Assembly (NCBI GenBank): GCA_018819515.1
Contig: JAHJPX010000008.1
Location: 62,001-126,000 of the forward strand
Source of the DNA: Gammaproteobacteria bacterium
GTDB lineage: Bacteria > Pseudomonadota > Gammaproteobacteria > Burkholderiales > Rhodocyclaceae
Direction of reading: 5' to 3'
DNA: 64,000 nucleotides
The first letter of the stretch is position 1. Every line of letters starts with the position of its first letter. Positions 51,232 to 59,384 of this stretch are shown one piece after another. A program made the translations under genes and the position numbers. The notes beneath the pieces were generated by a model, which did not search any database, was not told where the DNA came from, and saw only the letters and a list, made by a program, of their open reading frames with translations.

Positions 51232-52425
51232 CTATTTTGGGGACCAGCTCTTCGGCAGCAGTTGCCACATCGATCCGCGCTGGCGCATCTTGCCGGCCAG
51301 CGCGCCGGCTTCGGCGCCGCTGCCCCAGTAGAAGTCGGCGCGCACGGCGCCGCGGATGGCGCCGCCGGTGTCCTGCGCCAGCATCAGCCGTTGCAGCGGC
51401 TTGTTGTCGTTCGGCCAGGTGGTGGCGAGAAAGACCGGCGCGCCGAGGGTGAGGATGTGCGGGTCGACGGCGATGCTGCGTTCCGGCGTCAGCGGCACGC
51501 CCAAGGCGCCCGGCGGGCCGGAGCCTTCGGCCGGCAGTTCGCGGAAGAACACCAGGCTCGGATTGGCGTTGAGCATTTCCTGCAGGCGCTGCGGGTTGGC
51601 GCGCCCCCAGGCCTTGATGCCCTGCATGGACGCCTGTTCGAGCTTGATCTCGCCCTGGTCGATCAGCCAGCGGCCGATCGACCGGAACGGATGGCCGTTC
51701 TGGTCGGCGTAGCTGACGCGCACCCGCGTGCCGTCGTCGAGCACGACCTGCCCGGAGCCCTGTATCTGCAAGAAGAAGAGGTCGAGCGGGTCGTCGATCC
51801 ACATCAGCGCGCCGTCGCTGCGGCCTTCCTCCTGCTCCGTCCATTCGGCGCGCGTGTAGTACGGCACCAGCTTGCGGCCTTGCAGGCGGCCGCGCAGGCG
51901 CAGGCTCTTGAGTTCGGGATAGACCTCGGCCAGATCGACCACCACCAGGTCCTCGGGCGGCCCGAACAGCGGCCAGAGATAGGGCGATCGACGCATGCGG
52001 CTGCCTTTCAGCAGCGGTTCATAGTAGCCGGTAACCGTGCCTTCGCGCGTGCCGTCGGGCTCGACCAGTGCCCAGGGCCGGAACTCCGATTCGAACCAGG
52101 CGCGCGCCGCGGCGTCGGTGGTCACGTCGGCGATGCGCGCAGAGGCGCAGGTGGCGGTCCACAGCGGCTGACTTTCGATGCGCTCGCATTCGGCGCGAAA
52201 GGCGGCGAAGGCAGGCAGCAGATCGTCGTCCTGCCAGCCGGGAATCTCCGTCCAGTCGGCGGCCTGCAAAGGCTTCTCGGGCTCGGGGGCCGGCTCGGCG
52301 CCGAGGGACAGCGGACACGAAGCACAAGGCTTGGCGGGCGGGCATTCGGCAACGGGTTGCGGGGCCGGCGTTGCGCAGGCGGCGAGGAGGGAAATCGCCG
52401 CCAGTGAAACAAGAAGGCGTGACAT
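51232..52425 (-). CDS. mltA: Membrane-bound lytic murein transglycosylase A
   Basis: A 397-residue outer-membrane lipoprotein with lipobox SLLAAC (Cys17). MltA segments include REGTVTGYYEPLLKGSRMRR, DPLDLFFLQIQGSGQV and the C-terminal 3D domain with LAQDTGGAIRGAVRADFYWG that holds the catalytic Asp. It cleaves the glycan strands of peptidoglycan to 1,6-anhydro products. It lies 185 bp from amtB and is divergent from the DUF815 gene. Confidence 0.94.
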   Translation of the reverse strand: MSRLLVSLAAISLLAACATPAPQPVAECPPAKPCASCPLSLGAEPAPEPEKPLQAADWTEIPGWQDDDLLPAFAAFRAECERIESQPLWTATCASARIADVTTDAAARAWFESEFRPWALVEPDGTREGTVTGYYEPLLKGSRMRRSPYLWPLFGPPEDLVVVDLAEVYPELKSLRLRGRLQGRKLVPYYTRAEWTEQEEGRSDGALMWIDDPLDLFFLQIQGSGQVVLDDGTRVRVSYADQNGHPFRSIGRWLIDQGEIKLEQASMQGIKAWGRANPQRLQEMLNANPSLVFFRELPAEGSGPPGALGVPLTPERSIAVDPHILTLGAPVFLATTWPNDNKPLQRLMLAQDTGGAIRGAVRADFYWGSGAEAGALAGKMRQRGSMWQLLPKSWSPK

Positions 52426-52470
52426 GTTCTGCTAGAGTGTTTGCGTATTGACCCGGGCAGATTACCCGAA

Positions 52471-53355
52471 ATGGAACTGGATAAATTCCTGTCGCGCGCC
52501 AACGACCTGCTGACCAGGCTGGAGGCGCTGCTGCCGCCGCCCGCCGTCGCGCCGGACTGGAACGCGAAGGCTTTCCGCTGGCGTCGCCGCAATGGCCGCG
52601 GCCAACTCGAAGCCGTGCGCCATCCGCATCGCATCCGTCTCAACGACCTGTGCGAAATCGACGAACAGAAGAAACGCATCGAACAGAACACGCGCCAGTT
52701 CGTGGCGGGCGCCCATGGCGCAAACGAGGCGAACAACGTGCTGCTGACGGGTTCGCGCGGCACCGGCAAGTCGTCGCTGATCAAGGCGGTGCTGCACAAG
52801 TTCGCCGCCCGGGGGCTGCGCCTGATCGAGGTCGACAAGCACGACCTTGCCGACCTGCCGGAGATCGTCGACCTGATCGCGGAACGGCCCGAGCGCTTCA
52901 TCATTTTCTGCGACGACCTTTCCTTCGAGGCGAGCGAGCCCGGCTACAAGGCGCTCAAGTCGGTGCTCGACGGCTCCATCGCCGGCATGCCGGAGAACCT
53001 GCTGATCTACGCCACCTCGAACCGCCGCCACCTGATGCCGGAGGCGATGGCCGAGAACCTGCAAGTCACGCGCGGCGACGACGGCGAAATCCATCCGGGC
53101 GAAACCACCGAGGAGAAGGTCTCGCTCTCGGAGCGCTTCGGGCTCTGGCTCTCGTTCTACCCGTTCGACCAGGACGCCTACCTCGCCATCTGCGAACACT
53201 GGCTGGCGGTCTTCGGCGTCGACGAAAAGTCAGCCGTGGCGGCACGCCAACAGATTCGCCACGAAGCGCTGCAATGGGCGCTCATGCGCGGCTCGCGCAG
53301 CGGCCGCGTCGCCTGGCAGTTTGCGCGGGATTACGCTGGACGCGTAATCAAGTGA
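52471..53355 (+). CDS. DUF815 AAA-type ATPase
   Basis: A 294-residue P-loop ATPase of the DUF815 family. Walker A is LLTGSRGTGKSSLIKAVL, Walker B is ERFIIFCDDLSFE, and sensor-like LIYATSNRRHLMPE follows. The conserved LSERFGLWLSFYPFDQDAYL and C-terminal ALMRGSRSGRVAWQFARDYAG complete the family pattern. Function is not established. An R1 match encodes KSAVAARQ near residues 252-259. The ATG at 52471 follows a weak ribosome site. Confidence 0.88.
   Translation: MELDKFLSRANDLLTRLEALLPPPAVAPDWNAKAFRWRRRNGRGQLEAVRHPHRIRLNDLCEIDEQKKRIEQNTRQFVAGAHGANEANNVLLTGSRGTGKSSLIKAVLHKFAARGLRLIEVDKHDLADLPEIVDLIAERPERFIIFCDDLSFEASEPGYKALKSVLDGSIAGMPENLLIYATSNRRHLMPEAMAENLQVTRGDDGEIHPGETTEEKVSLSERFGLWLSFYPFDQDAYLAICEHWLAVFGVDEKSAVAARQQIRHEALQWALMRGSRSGRVAWQFARDYAGRVIK
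53225..53248 (+). repeat. R1 repeat inside the DUF815 gene
   Basis: One mismatch to the consensus. It is read in the KSAVAxR frame just before the conserved C-terminal helix. Confidence 0.8.
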
Positions 53356-53356
53356 T

Positions 53357-53510
53357 GGCCCGCCACCCCCTGCCCCTCCTCGCGGAGGGGAGCCTGCTTG
53401 CCTCGCTGCGCTCGGTTTGTTACGGGGCGCTCCGAGTGAAAAACATAGCGGCTTGCGCCTTTGGCGCGTGCCGCCACAGCTCGGGGCGGCCCTTCGCCGG
53501 GGCTACGCTG
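53357..53510 (+). repeat. R2 dispersed repeat, full copy
   Basis: About 150 bp: a GC hairpin (CCCCTCCTCGCGGAGGGG), a TCGCTGCGCTCGG segment, TTACGGGG, a TTGCGCCTTTGGCGCG hairpin and a GGGGCGGCCC end. It aligns end to end with 56188-56340 on the other strand and partly with 1891-1948. It fills the whole gap between the DUF815 stop and the GTG start of the Nudix-ThiE gene. Confidence 0.8.
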
Positions 53511-54442
53511 TGAAGCTCACCGAAGTCGCCGCCGCCGTCATCGAAAGACCCGACGGCAGTTTCCTGCTGGGCCAGCGCGCGCCGGACACGTTCTATCCCG
53601 GCTACTGGGAATTTCCCGGCGGCAAGGTGGAGGCGAACGAAACGCCGCGCGCGGCGCTGGTCCGCGAGTTGCACGAGGAACTCGAAATCGAGGTCGTGAA
53701 GGCAACGCCGTGGATCGTGCGCGAACACGTATACGAACACGCGCACGTGCGTTTGCATTTCTTCCGCGTGATGGAGTGGCGCGGCGAGATCCGCGATCAC
53801 GTGCATGCCGCGCTGGAATGGCAGCGGCCGGGTGCGACCACCGTGTCGCCGATGTTGCCGGCCAACGCGCCGGTGCTGGCATCGCTTGCCTTGCCCGACG
53901 TCTATGGCGTCACCCACGCCCACGAGATCGGCGTGTCGCCACAGCTGACTTTTCTCGAACGCGCGCTGCAGAACGGTCTGCGGCTGGTGCAACTGCGCGA
54001 GGCGAAGCTGCCGGCCGACCAGCGCGAAGCCTTCGCCGCCGCAGCAGTTTCGCTCTGCCAGCGTCACGATGCGCGACTGCTGGTCAACGGCGACGCGCAA
54101 CTCGCCCGCGCCGTCGGCGCCGACGGCCTGCACCTCACCGGCGAACAACTGAAGGATTTGCACGGCCGACCGAATTTCCCGCTGGTTGCCGCTTCCTGCC
54201 ACGACGCCGCGGAGCTGAAGCGCGCAGCGGAATTCCAGTTGGACTTCGCGGTGCTCGGCGCGGTCAAGCCGACCGCGACGCACCCCGGCCAACCCGGCCT
54301 CGGATGGCCGGCGGTCGCCAAGCTGCTGGAGAACACTCCGCTGCCGGTTTATGCGATCGGTGGGCTGGGCCGCGACGACCTCGATTCAGCGCGCCTGGCC
54401 GGTGCCCATGGCATCGCTGCCATCCGGTCCGTCTGGGTCTGA
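53510..54442 (+). CDS. Nudix hydrolase (MutT) fused to thiamine-phosphate-synthase-like domain
   Basis: A 310-residue fusion found across betaproteobacteria. Residues 1-130 are an 8-oxo-dGTP diphosphatase-like Nudix domain with GGKVEANETPRAALVRELHE then EL. Residues about 145-310 are a ThiE/TenI-like TIM barrel with GLRLVQLREAKL, DGLHLTGEQL, AVLGAVKPTATHPGQ and VYAIGGLGRDDL. The Nudix half sanitises oxidised nucleotides; the second half may bind thiamine phosphate but is not proven to be a synthase. The domain junction reads GVSPQLTF from an R1 repeat. The GTG at 53510 directly follows an R2 element whose reading frame is open into the gene. Confidence 0.9.
   Translation: MKLTEVAAAVIERPDGSFLLGQRAPDTFYPGYWEFPGGKVEANETPRAALVRELHEELEIEVVKATPWIVREHVYEHAHVRLHFFRVMEWRGEIRDHVHAALEWQRPGATTVSPMLPANAPVLASLALPDVYGVTHAHEIGVSPQLTFLERALQNGLRLVQLREAKLPADQREAFAAAAVSLCQRHDARLLVNGDAQLARAVGADGLHLTGEQLKDLHGRPNFPLVAASCHDAAELKRAAEFQLDFAVLGAVKPTATHPGQPGLGWPAVAKLLENTPLPVYAIGGLGRDDLDSARLAGAHGIAAIRSVWV
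53930..53953 (-). repeat. R1 repeat inside the Nudix-ThiE gene (antisense)
   Basis: One mismatch to the consensus. It encodes GVSPQLTF at the start of the ThiE-like half. Confidence 0.85.
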
Positions 54443-54586
54443 TTCACTCGCCGGCACCCGATATTCGTCGTTCGCCCAGGCGCCAAGGTCGATCTGCTTG
54501 CAGCGTTCCGAACAAAACGGCCGATAGCGATTCTCCGCGCGCCATTCGACGGGCTTGCCGCAGGTCGGACAATTGACGATGGTCAT
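54386..54586 (-). CDS. yacG: DNA gyrase inhibitor YacG
   Basis: A 66-residue zinc protein with NCPTCGKPVEW and FCSERCKQIDLGAWANDEY: the Cys4 site CxxC and CxxxC of YacG. It binds and inhibits gyrase. The acidic C-terminal tail is typical. Its 3' end overlaps the end of the convergent Nudix-ThiE gene by about 57 bases. Confidence 0.93.
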   Translation of the reverse strand: MTIVNCPTCGKPVEWRAENRYRPFCSERCKQIDLGAWANDEYRVPASESDPDGPDGSDAMGTGQAR

Positions 54587-54593
54587 CGCACCG

Positions 54594-55877
54594 TCAGTGC
54601 AGCAACCGGTACTGGACCAGATAGGCGCCCGCACCCGCGAAGTACCCGATCAGTGCCAGACCGCTGATTTTCTTCACATACCAGAAAAAATCGATCTTCT
54701 CGAGTCCCATCGCCGCAACCCCTGCCGCGGAACCGATGATGAGGATGGAGCCGCCCGTTCCAGCACAGTAGGCCATGAACTCCCAGAGGAAGCTGTCGGT
54801 GGGGAACCGGGCCAGATCGTACATGCCCATGGATGCCGCCACCAGCGGCACGTTGTCGACAACGGCGCTCACCAGGCCGATCAACAATACGATCACGTCC
54901 TGTCTGCCGACCGTTTGGTCAAGCCATTGCGCCAGAGAGGAGAGAATCTGCGAATGTTCCAGTGTCGCCACCGCCAGCAGGATGCCGATAAAGAAGACGA
55001 TGGAACTCATGTCGATCCGGTGCAGCGCATGCACCAGTGTCAGCCCCTGCTTCGCCTCGTCCTCCTTGTGGCGGTGGATCAGGTCGCCCACCAGCCACAG
55101 AATGCCCAGGCCGAACAGGATGCCCATGAAGGGCGGCAGGTGCGTGACCGTCTTGAACACGGGCACTGCCACTAGGATGCCAAGCCCGAGGAAGAACATC
55201 AGGTTGCGCTCGAACTCGGTGGTGCGTGATCCCTGCTCGACGTTGGCCACCAGGGGGCCTTCAACCGCACGGCCGCGCAGCACATAGGCGGTGACGGCCA
55301 GCGGCACGGCCAGGCTGACGATCGAAGCGAAGAACACCCCCTTCATGATCGCCAGCGAGGTGATCTGGCCGCCGATCCAGAGCATGGTGGTCGTGACGTC
55401 GCCGATCGGCGTCCATGCGCCGCCGGCGTTGGCGGCGATGACGATGATGCCGGCGAAGAACAGGCGGTCTTGTTGCTTGGCGAGCAGCTTGCGCATCAGC
55501 GAGACCATCACGATGGTGGTGGTCAGGTTGTCCAGAACGGAACTGAGGAAGAAGGCGACGAAGCCCACCAGCCACAATAGCCGGGACATACTGGCGGTAC
55601 GGATGCGCTTGGTGATGACCTCGAAGCCGTTGTGCGCGTCCACCACTTCGACGATGGTCATCGCACCCATCAGAAAGAACACGATCTGCGCGGTGGCCAT
55701 GACCGACTCGCCGAGCTGCTCGCTCACGGCATGCATGTCGCCGCTCAATGTCGCATAGACGGTCCATAGCAGTCCCGCCCCCAACAGGGCGGAAGCCGAC
55801 TTGTTGATTTTGATGGGATGTTCGAAGGCGATCGCCGCATATACGACGACAAAGACGAGAACGAGTGTGGATAGCAT
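54594..55877 (-). CDS. nhaD: Sodium:proton antiporter NhaD
   Basis: A 427-residue IT-superfamily antiporter with about 12 helices. FFLSSVLDNLTTTIVMVSLM and NAGGAWTPIGDVTTTMLW form the first reentrant repeat, and GLVSAVVDNVPLVAASMGMY with CAGTGGSILIIGSAAGVAAMG the second. It exchanges Na+ for H+ across the inner membrane. Being close to Rnf it may couple to a sodium gradient; that link is inference. Confidence 0.93.
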   Translation of the reverse strand: MLSTLVLVFVVVYAAIAFEHPIKINKSASALLGAGLLWTVYATLSGDMHAVSEQLGESVMATAQIVFFLMGAMTIVEVVDAHNGFEVITKRIRTASMSRLLWLVGFVAFFLSSVLDNLTTTIVMVSLMRKLLAKQQDRLFFAGIIVIAANAGGAWTPIGDVTTTMLWIGGQITSLAIMKGVFFASIVSLAVPLAVTAYVLRGRAVEGPLVANVEQGSRTTEFERNLMFFLGLGILVAVPVFKTVTHLPPFMGILFGLGILWLVGDLIHRHKEDEAKQGLTLVHALHRIDMSSIVFFIGILLAVATLEHSQILSSLAQWLDQTVGRQDVIVLLIGLVSAVVDNVPLVAASMGMYDLARFPTDSFLWEFMAYCAGTGGSILIIGSAAGVAAMGLEKIDFFWYVKKISGLALIGYFAGAGAYLVQYRLLH

Positions 55878-55995
55878 GATTTTTGGGTGGGGAAGAAAGG
55901 TTCAGACCGGTGGCTCCACGACACCCTGGAAGCGTTCCACCTGGTCTCGGGTCGCGGCATTCTCCCCGGACTGTCTTACGGTGGTCAAGGGGAGT

Positions 55996-56184
55996 TCAGG
56001 GCGAACAGCTCTCCCGGTCGGTGCACGCCTCCTTCGCCGCGCAGCAACCGCAGCCGCCGTCGTTCTTGCGGAAGGGGCCGAGCTCGGGATTGCGGCGCGC
56101 GAAGCGCGCGTAGAGGCGATCGACGGCGATGCCGCCGATCATGACGGCGAAGATCAGGCCAACGACAACGAGATAGGTTGTCAT
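55996..56184 (-). CDS. NqrM-like small membrane protein, end of the rnf cluster
   Basis: A 62-residue protein: one N-terminal helix (TTYLVVVGLIFAVMIGGIAV) and a cytoplasmic tail with GGCGCCAAKEACTDRESC, five cysteines. Length, single helix and Cys-rich tail resemble NqrM (DUF539), the maturation factor that delivers iron to the NqrD/NqrE cysteine site. RnfA and RnfE are homologues of NqrE and NqrD, so a similar role in assembling Rnf is plausible. It follows rnfA after an R2 repeat. Confidence 0.65.
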   Translation of the reverse strand: MTTYLVVVGLIFAVMIGGIAVDRLYARFARRNPELGPFRKNDGGCGCCAAKEACTDRESCSP

Positions 56185-56187
56185 AAC

Positions 56188-56340
56188 GCCGCAGCCCGGC
56201 CGCAGGGCCGCCCCAAGGCCGGGCGGCACGCGCCGGAGGCGCAAACCGCAACGACGCGCGATCGAAGTACCCCGTAACGCTCCGAGCGTAGCGAGGCCTG
56301 CGGGTTCCTCCCCGCGAGGGGAGGCCGGGAGGGGTGGGCC
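56188..56340 (-). repeat. R2 dispersed repeat, full copy (minus strand)
   Basis: Reverse-strand full copy of the R2 family between rnfA and the NqrM-like gene. On the minus strand its GGGGCGGCCC end stops a few bases before the start codon of the downstream gene, the same placement as the copy at 53357. Confidence 0.8.
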
Positions 56341-56344
56341 ACCA

Positions 56345-56923
56345 TCACCCCCCCAGCCCGGCGAAGCCCATGAAGGACAGCGACAGGATGCCGGCCAGCA
56401 TCAGAGACAGTGCGGTGCCCTCCGCCAGCGTAATCACGTTGGAGAGTTGCAGGCGCTCGCGCACACTGGCCATCAGTACCAGCGCCAGCGTGAAGCCGAG
56501 GCCGCCGCCGATGGCGAAGGTGATGGACTGCACAAAATCATAGTCACGCGCGGTCTGGAAGAGCGCCACGCCGAGCACGGCGCAGTTGGTGGTGATGAGC
56601 GGCAGGTAGATACCGAGCGCGCGGAACAGGGCCGGGCTGTACTTCTTCATGACCATCTCGACCAGTTGCACCGTCGAGGCGATGATGACGATGTAGGCGA
56701 TCAGACGCAGGAACTCCAGGTGAAAAGCGGAGAGCAGCATGTTGAGGCCGTACGCGCACAGCGAGGCGACGAGCATCACGAAGGTGGTCGCCACGCCCAT
56801 CGGGAACGCCGTGTTGAGTTTGCCCGAAACGCCAAGGAACGGGCACAGGCCGAGGAACATGGCCAGCACGAAGTTGTTGGCCAGCAACGTATTGATGAAG
56901 ATCTGGAAGGCGGTTTCATGCAT
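56345..56923 (-). CDS. rnfA: Rnf complex subunit RnfA
   Basis: A 192-residue, six-helix inner-membrane subunit. The two half-sites for the shared iron-sulfur centre, LGLCPFLGVSG and ITTNCAVLGVAL, are present. With RnfE it carries electrons across the membrane in the ferredoxin:NAD oxidoreductase. It overlaps rnfE by eight bases. Confidence 0.95.
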   Translation of the reverse strand: MHETAFQIFINTLLANNFVLAMFLGLCPFLGVSGKLNTAFPMGVATTFVMLVASLCAYGLNMLLSAFHLEFLRLIAYIVIIASTVQLVEMVMKKYSPALFRALGIYLPLITTNCAVLGVALFQTARDYDFVQSITFAIGGGLGFTLALVLMASVRERLQLSNVITLAEGTALSLMLAGILSLSFMGFAGLGG

Positions 56924-57551
56924 GTTGGCCGGCCTCCTTGATCGCCTGCTTGCGGCGTTCGAACCAGGCGAACAGCAGCAGCCAGGCGCCGAGCACGAAG
57001 AAGCCGCCGGGCGGCAGCACCATGATCACCCACGGCTGGAAGTGCTCGCCGAACAGCGAGAAGCCGAACAGCGTGCCGTTGCCGAGTATCTCGCGTACCG
57101 AACCGAGGGCGAACAGGCCGATGGTGAAACCGGCGCCCATGCCCAGCGCGTTGCTCACGGCCACCAGTGGCGGGTTCCTCGAAGCGTGCGCCTCGGCGCG
57201 GCCGAGGATGATGCAGTTCACCACGATCAGTTGGATGAAGGCGCCGAGCGCGTCGTAGAGCGCAAGGCTGATCGCCTGAATGAAGTAGTCGACGGCCGTG
57301 ACGAAGGTGGCAATGATGACGATGTAGGTGGCGATGCGCACCTCCTTCGGCACCATCTTGCGCATCAGGGACACCAACAGGCAGGAACAGGTGAGCACGA
57401 AGGTGGTGGCGATGCCCATGGAGATCGCATTGACCGCCGAAACCGTGACGGCCAGCGCCGGGCACATGCCGAGCACCATGACGAAGATCGGGTTCTGTTT
57501 CCAGATCCCCTCCATGAATTCATCCCATTTCGCGGTCGTGCTCGGGGTCAT
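56916..57551 (-). CDS. rnfE: Rnf complex subunit RnfE
   Basis: A 211-residue, six-helix subunit, pseudo-symmetric partner of RnfA, with LGMCPALAVTVSA and IVVNCIILGRAEAHASRN as the two cysteine half-sites. The ATG at 57551 overlaps the rnfG stop by four bases; longer upstream extensions are not supported. Confidence 0.95.
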   Translation of the reverse strand: MTPSTTAKWDEFMEGIWKQNPIFVMVLGMCPALAVTVSAVNAISMGIATTFVLTCSCLLVSLMRKMVPKEVRIATYIVIIATFVTAVDYFIQAISLALYDALGAFIQLIVVNCIILGRAEAHASRNPPLVAVSNALGMGAGFTIGLFALGSVREILGNGTLFGFSLFGEHFQPWVIMVLPPGGFFVLGAWLLLFAWFERRKQAIKEAGQHA

Positions 57552-58243
57552 GACTTGTCCTTGATCTTGTCCAGGTGCGGCACCAGTTTCGGCAGCAGCG
57601 CCTGCGCGGCGTCGTTGATGGCGCGGCCGACGGCGCGCGAGGTGATGGTGGCGCCGGCGATGGCGTCCACCTGCCAGGCATCGGTCTTGCTGCCGTGCTT
57701 GACGGTCACGATCTCGTGGGCGAGCGCACTCATCCCGGCATTCAACTGCGCATCGAGCTTCTCGAAATTGGCGAGGAATTCCTTGTCCTTGGCGATCTTG
57801 TCGCCGATGCCCGGCGTTTCGCGCATGGCAACCACGCCGATATTCCTGACGCACCCGCAGTCGGGATCGTAGCCGAACATGATGCGCACGGCGTCGGCGT
57901 AGCCCTTGGCCACACCTTCGGCGGCGACGCCGACCAGCTTGCCGGTTTCGTCGTAACCGGCGAAGAAATTCACCGCGCCGGCGGGCGCCTCGCCCTCCGC
58001 CTTGGCAACGCCCCCGCCTTCAAGGGCGTAGTACGCATTGATGGACCTGGCGGCGGGCACGACCTTGAACACCGCGCGTTCCATGGCGATGCGCTTGTTG
58101 GCGGCGACGGCATCATAGGTGCCCTGGTACGAGCCGACGATGACCAGGCCGCAGATGCCCGCGACCAGGCCCAGCGTCCGGATCATCGCCCAGGTCGGCG
58201 TCGCCGGCGGCGCCTGCTCAGTGGTGGGGTGTTTTGCGCTCAT
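57548..58243 (-). CDS. rnfG: Rnf complex subunit RnfG
   Basis: A 231-residue periplasmic flavoprotein anchored by one N-terminal helix (LGLVAGICGLVIVGSYQG). The FMN-attachment motif near the C-terminus is AIAGATITSRAVG, whose Thr forms the covalent phosphoester. It starts inside the 3' end of rnfD. Confidence 0.94.
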   Translation of the reverse strand: MSAKHPTTEQAPPATPTWAMIRTLGLVAGICGLVIVGSYQGTYDAVAANKRIAMERAVFKVVPAARSINAYYALEGGGVAKAEGEAPAGAVNFFAGYDETGKLVGVAAEGVAKGYADAVRIMFGYDPDCGCVRNIGVVAMRETPGIGDKIAKDKEFLANFEKLDAQLNAGMSALAHEIVTVKHGSKTDAWQVDAIAGATITSRAVGRAINDAAQALLPKLVPHLDKIKDKS

Positions 58244-59384
58244 CGGGTTTCGGCTTGTTCTTGAGAATGCGTTTCTTCGGCGTCACCGCGCCCGCCTCTT
58301 CGCGCGAGATGTAGCCCGGGTGCAATGGATACGACGCACCCTTCTTCGCTCGGCCCAATACCCCCTTGCCGAATGGCGCCGGTTGGGTAATGCGCTCGAT
58401 CAGCGGCGTCGCCGCGTTGCCGATCAGGATGGCGTACATGACGCCCTCGGGCAGGCCGCTGTAATAGCGGATCACCACTGTCAGCAGGCCGATCAGGCCG
58501 CCGTAGAGCCACATGCCGCGCGGCGTGACGGGCGAGGTCGCCATGTCGGTCGCCATGAAGACCGCGCCGAGGATCAGGCCGCCCGAGAACAGCATGAAGA
58601 ACGGGTTCGGGTAGTACGCGGGATTGAAGGCGAACAGCAGCCACGCGACCACGCCGGCGCCGCCGAGGATGGCGGTCGGAATCCGCCAGTCGAGATAGCG
58701 GCGAAAAGCAAGATAGGCGCCGCAGGCGAGGATCAGCAGCGGCGAGGGCCCGACCGCCATGTGGCCCGCCAGCGACGTCAGCAGGTCGCCCGCCTCGGCC
58801 AGCACGCCATCGAACTTCCACTTGGCAAGCGGCGTCGCGCCGGCCAGCGCGTCGATCTGCTTTTCCTTGAGCCAGAGCGCGGCGCTGGCGGGCGTCATCA
58901 GCGGCCAGGCGAGGCTGGACGGGATGAACTCGAAGAAACGGCCGGACAGGAAGGACGGCGTATAGGTGGCGATCGAGGTCGGGAACGCCGCCTGGACGAA
59001 AGCGCGGCCGACCAGCGCCGGATTGAAGACGTTGAAACCGAGCCCGCCGAACAGGCCCTTGCCCAGCGCGATGGCGACGAAGCCGGCGACCGCACCCATC
59101 CAGAGCGGAAAGCCCGGCGGCAAGGTCAGCGCCAGCAGCAGGCCGGTGATGGTGGCGGAAAAGTCGGCGAGGTTGCCCGACTGCGTTCCTGTCTTGACGA
59201 ACCAGCGCTCGGTCAGCAGGCAGGTGCCGGTGACGACGGTGATCGAAGCCAGCGCCGAAATGCCATACTGGAAAACGTAGAACAGGCAGATCGGCAGCAG
59301 CGCGTAGACCACGTTGAGCATGATCTTTTCGACGGTGCGCTCGCCCCGGATATGGGGAGCGGGACGGATTTCGACGGTTCCCAT
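58218..59384 (-). CDS. rnfD: Rnf complex subunit RnfD
   Basis: A 388-residue polytopic flavoprotein related to NqrB. DALAGATPLAKWKF carries the probable covalent FMN Thr, and GLGFNVFNPALVGRAFV and FMATDMATSPVTPRG are conserved family loops. The C-terminus has a long basic tail (about the last 40 residues, KKRILKNKPKPDE) not usually present. It follows rnfC directly. Confidence 0.94.
   Translation of the reverse strand: MGTVEIRPAPHIRGERTVEKIMLNVVYALLPICLFYVFQYGISALASITVVTGTCLLTERWFVKTGTQSGNLADFSATITGLLLALTLPPGFPLWMGAVAGFVAIALGKGLFGGLGFNVFNPALVGRAFVQAAFPTSIATYTPSFLSGRFFEFIPSSLAWPLMTPASAALWLKEKQIDALAGATPLAKWKFDGVLAEAGDLLTSLAGHMAVGPSPLLILACGAYLAFRRYLDWRIPTAILGGAGVVAWLLFAFNPAYYPNPFFMLFSGGLILGAVFMATDMATSPVTPRGMWLYGGLIGLLTVVIRYYSGLPEGVMYAILIGNAATPLIERITQPAPFGKGVLGRAKKGASYPLHPGYISREEAGAVTPKKRILKNKPKPDERKTPHH

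Noticed and set aside
52150..52178. GGCTGACTTTC in mltA, resembling the end of R1
   Set aside because: Only about half of the element matches and the spacing to GGCG differs; not counted.
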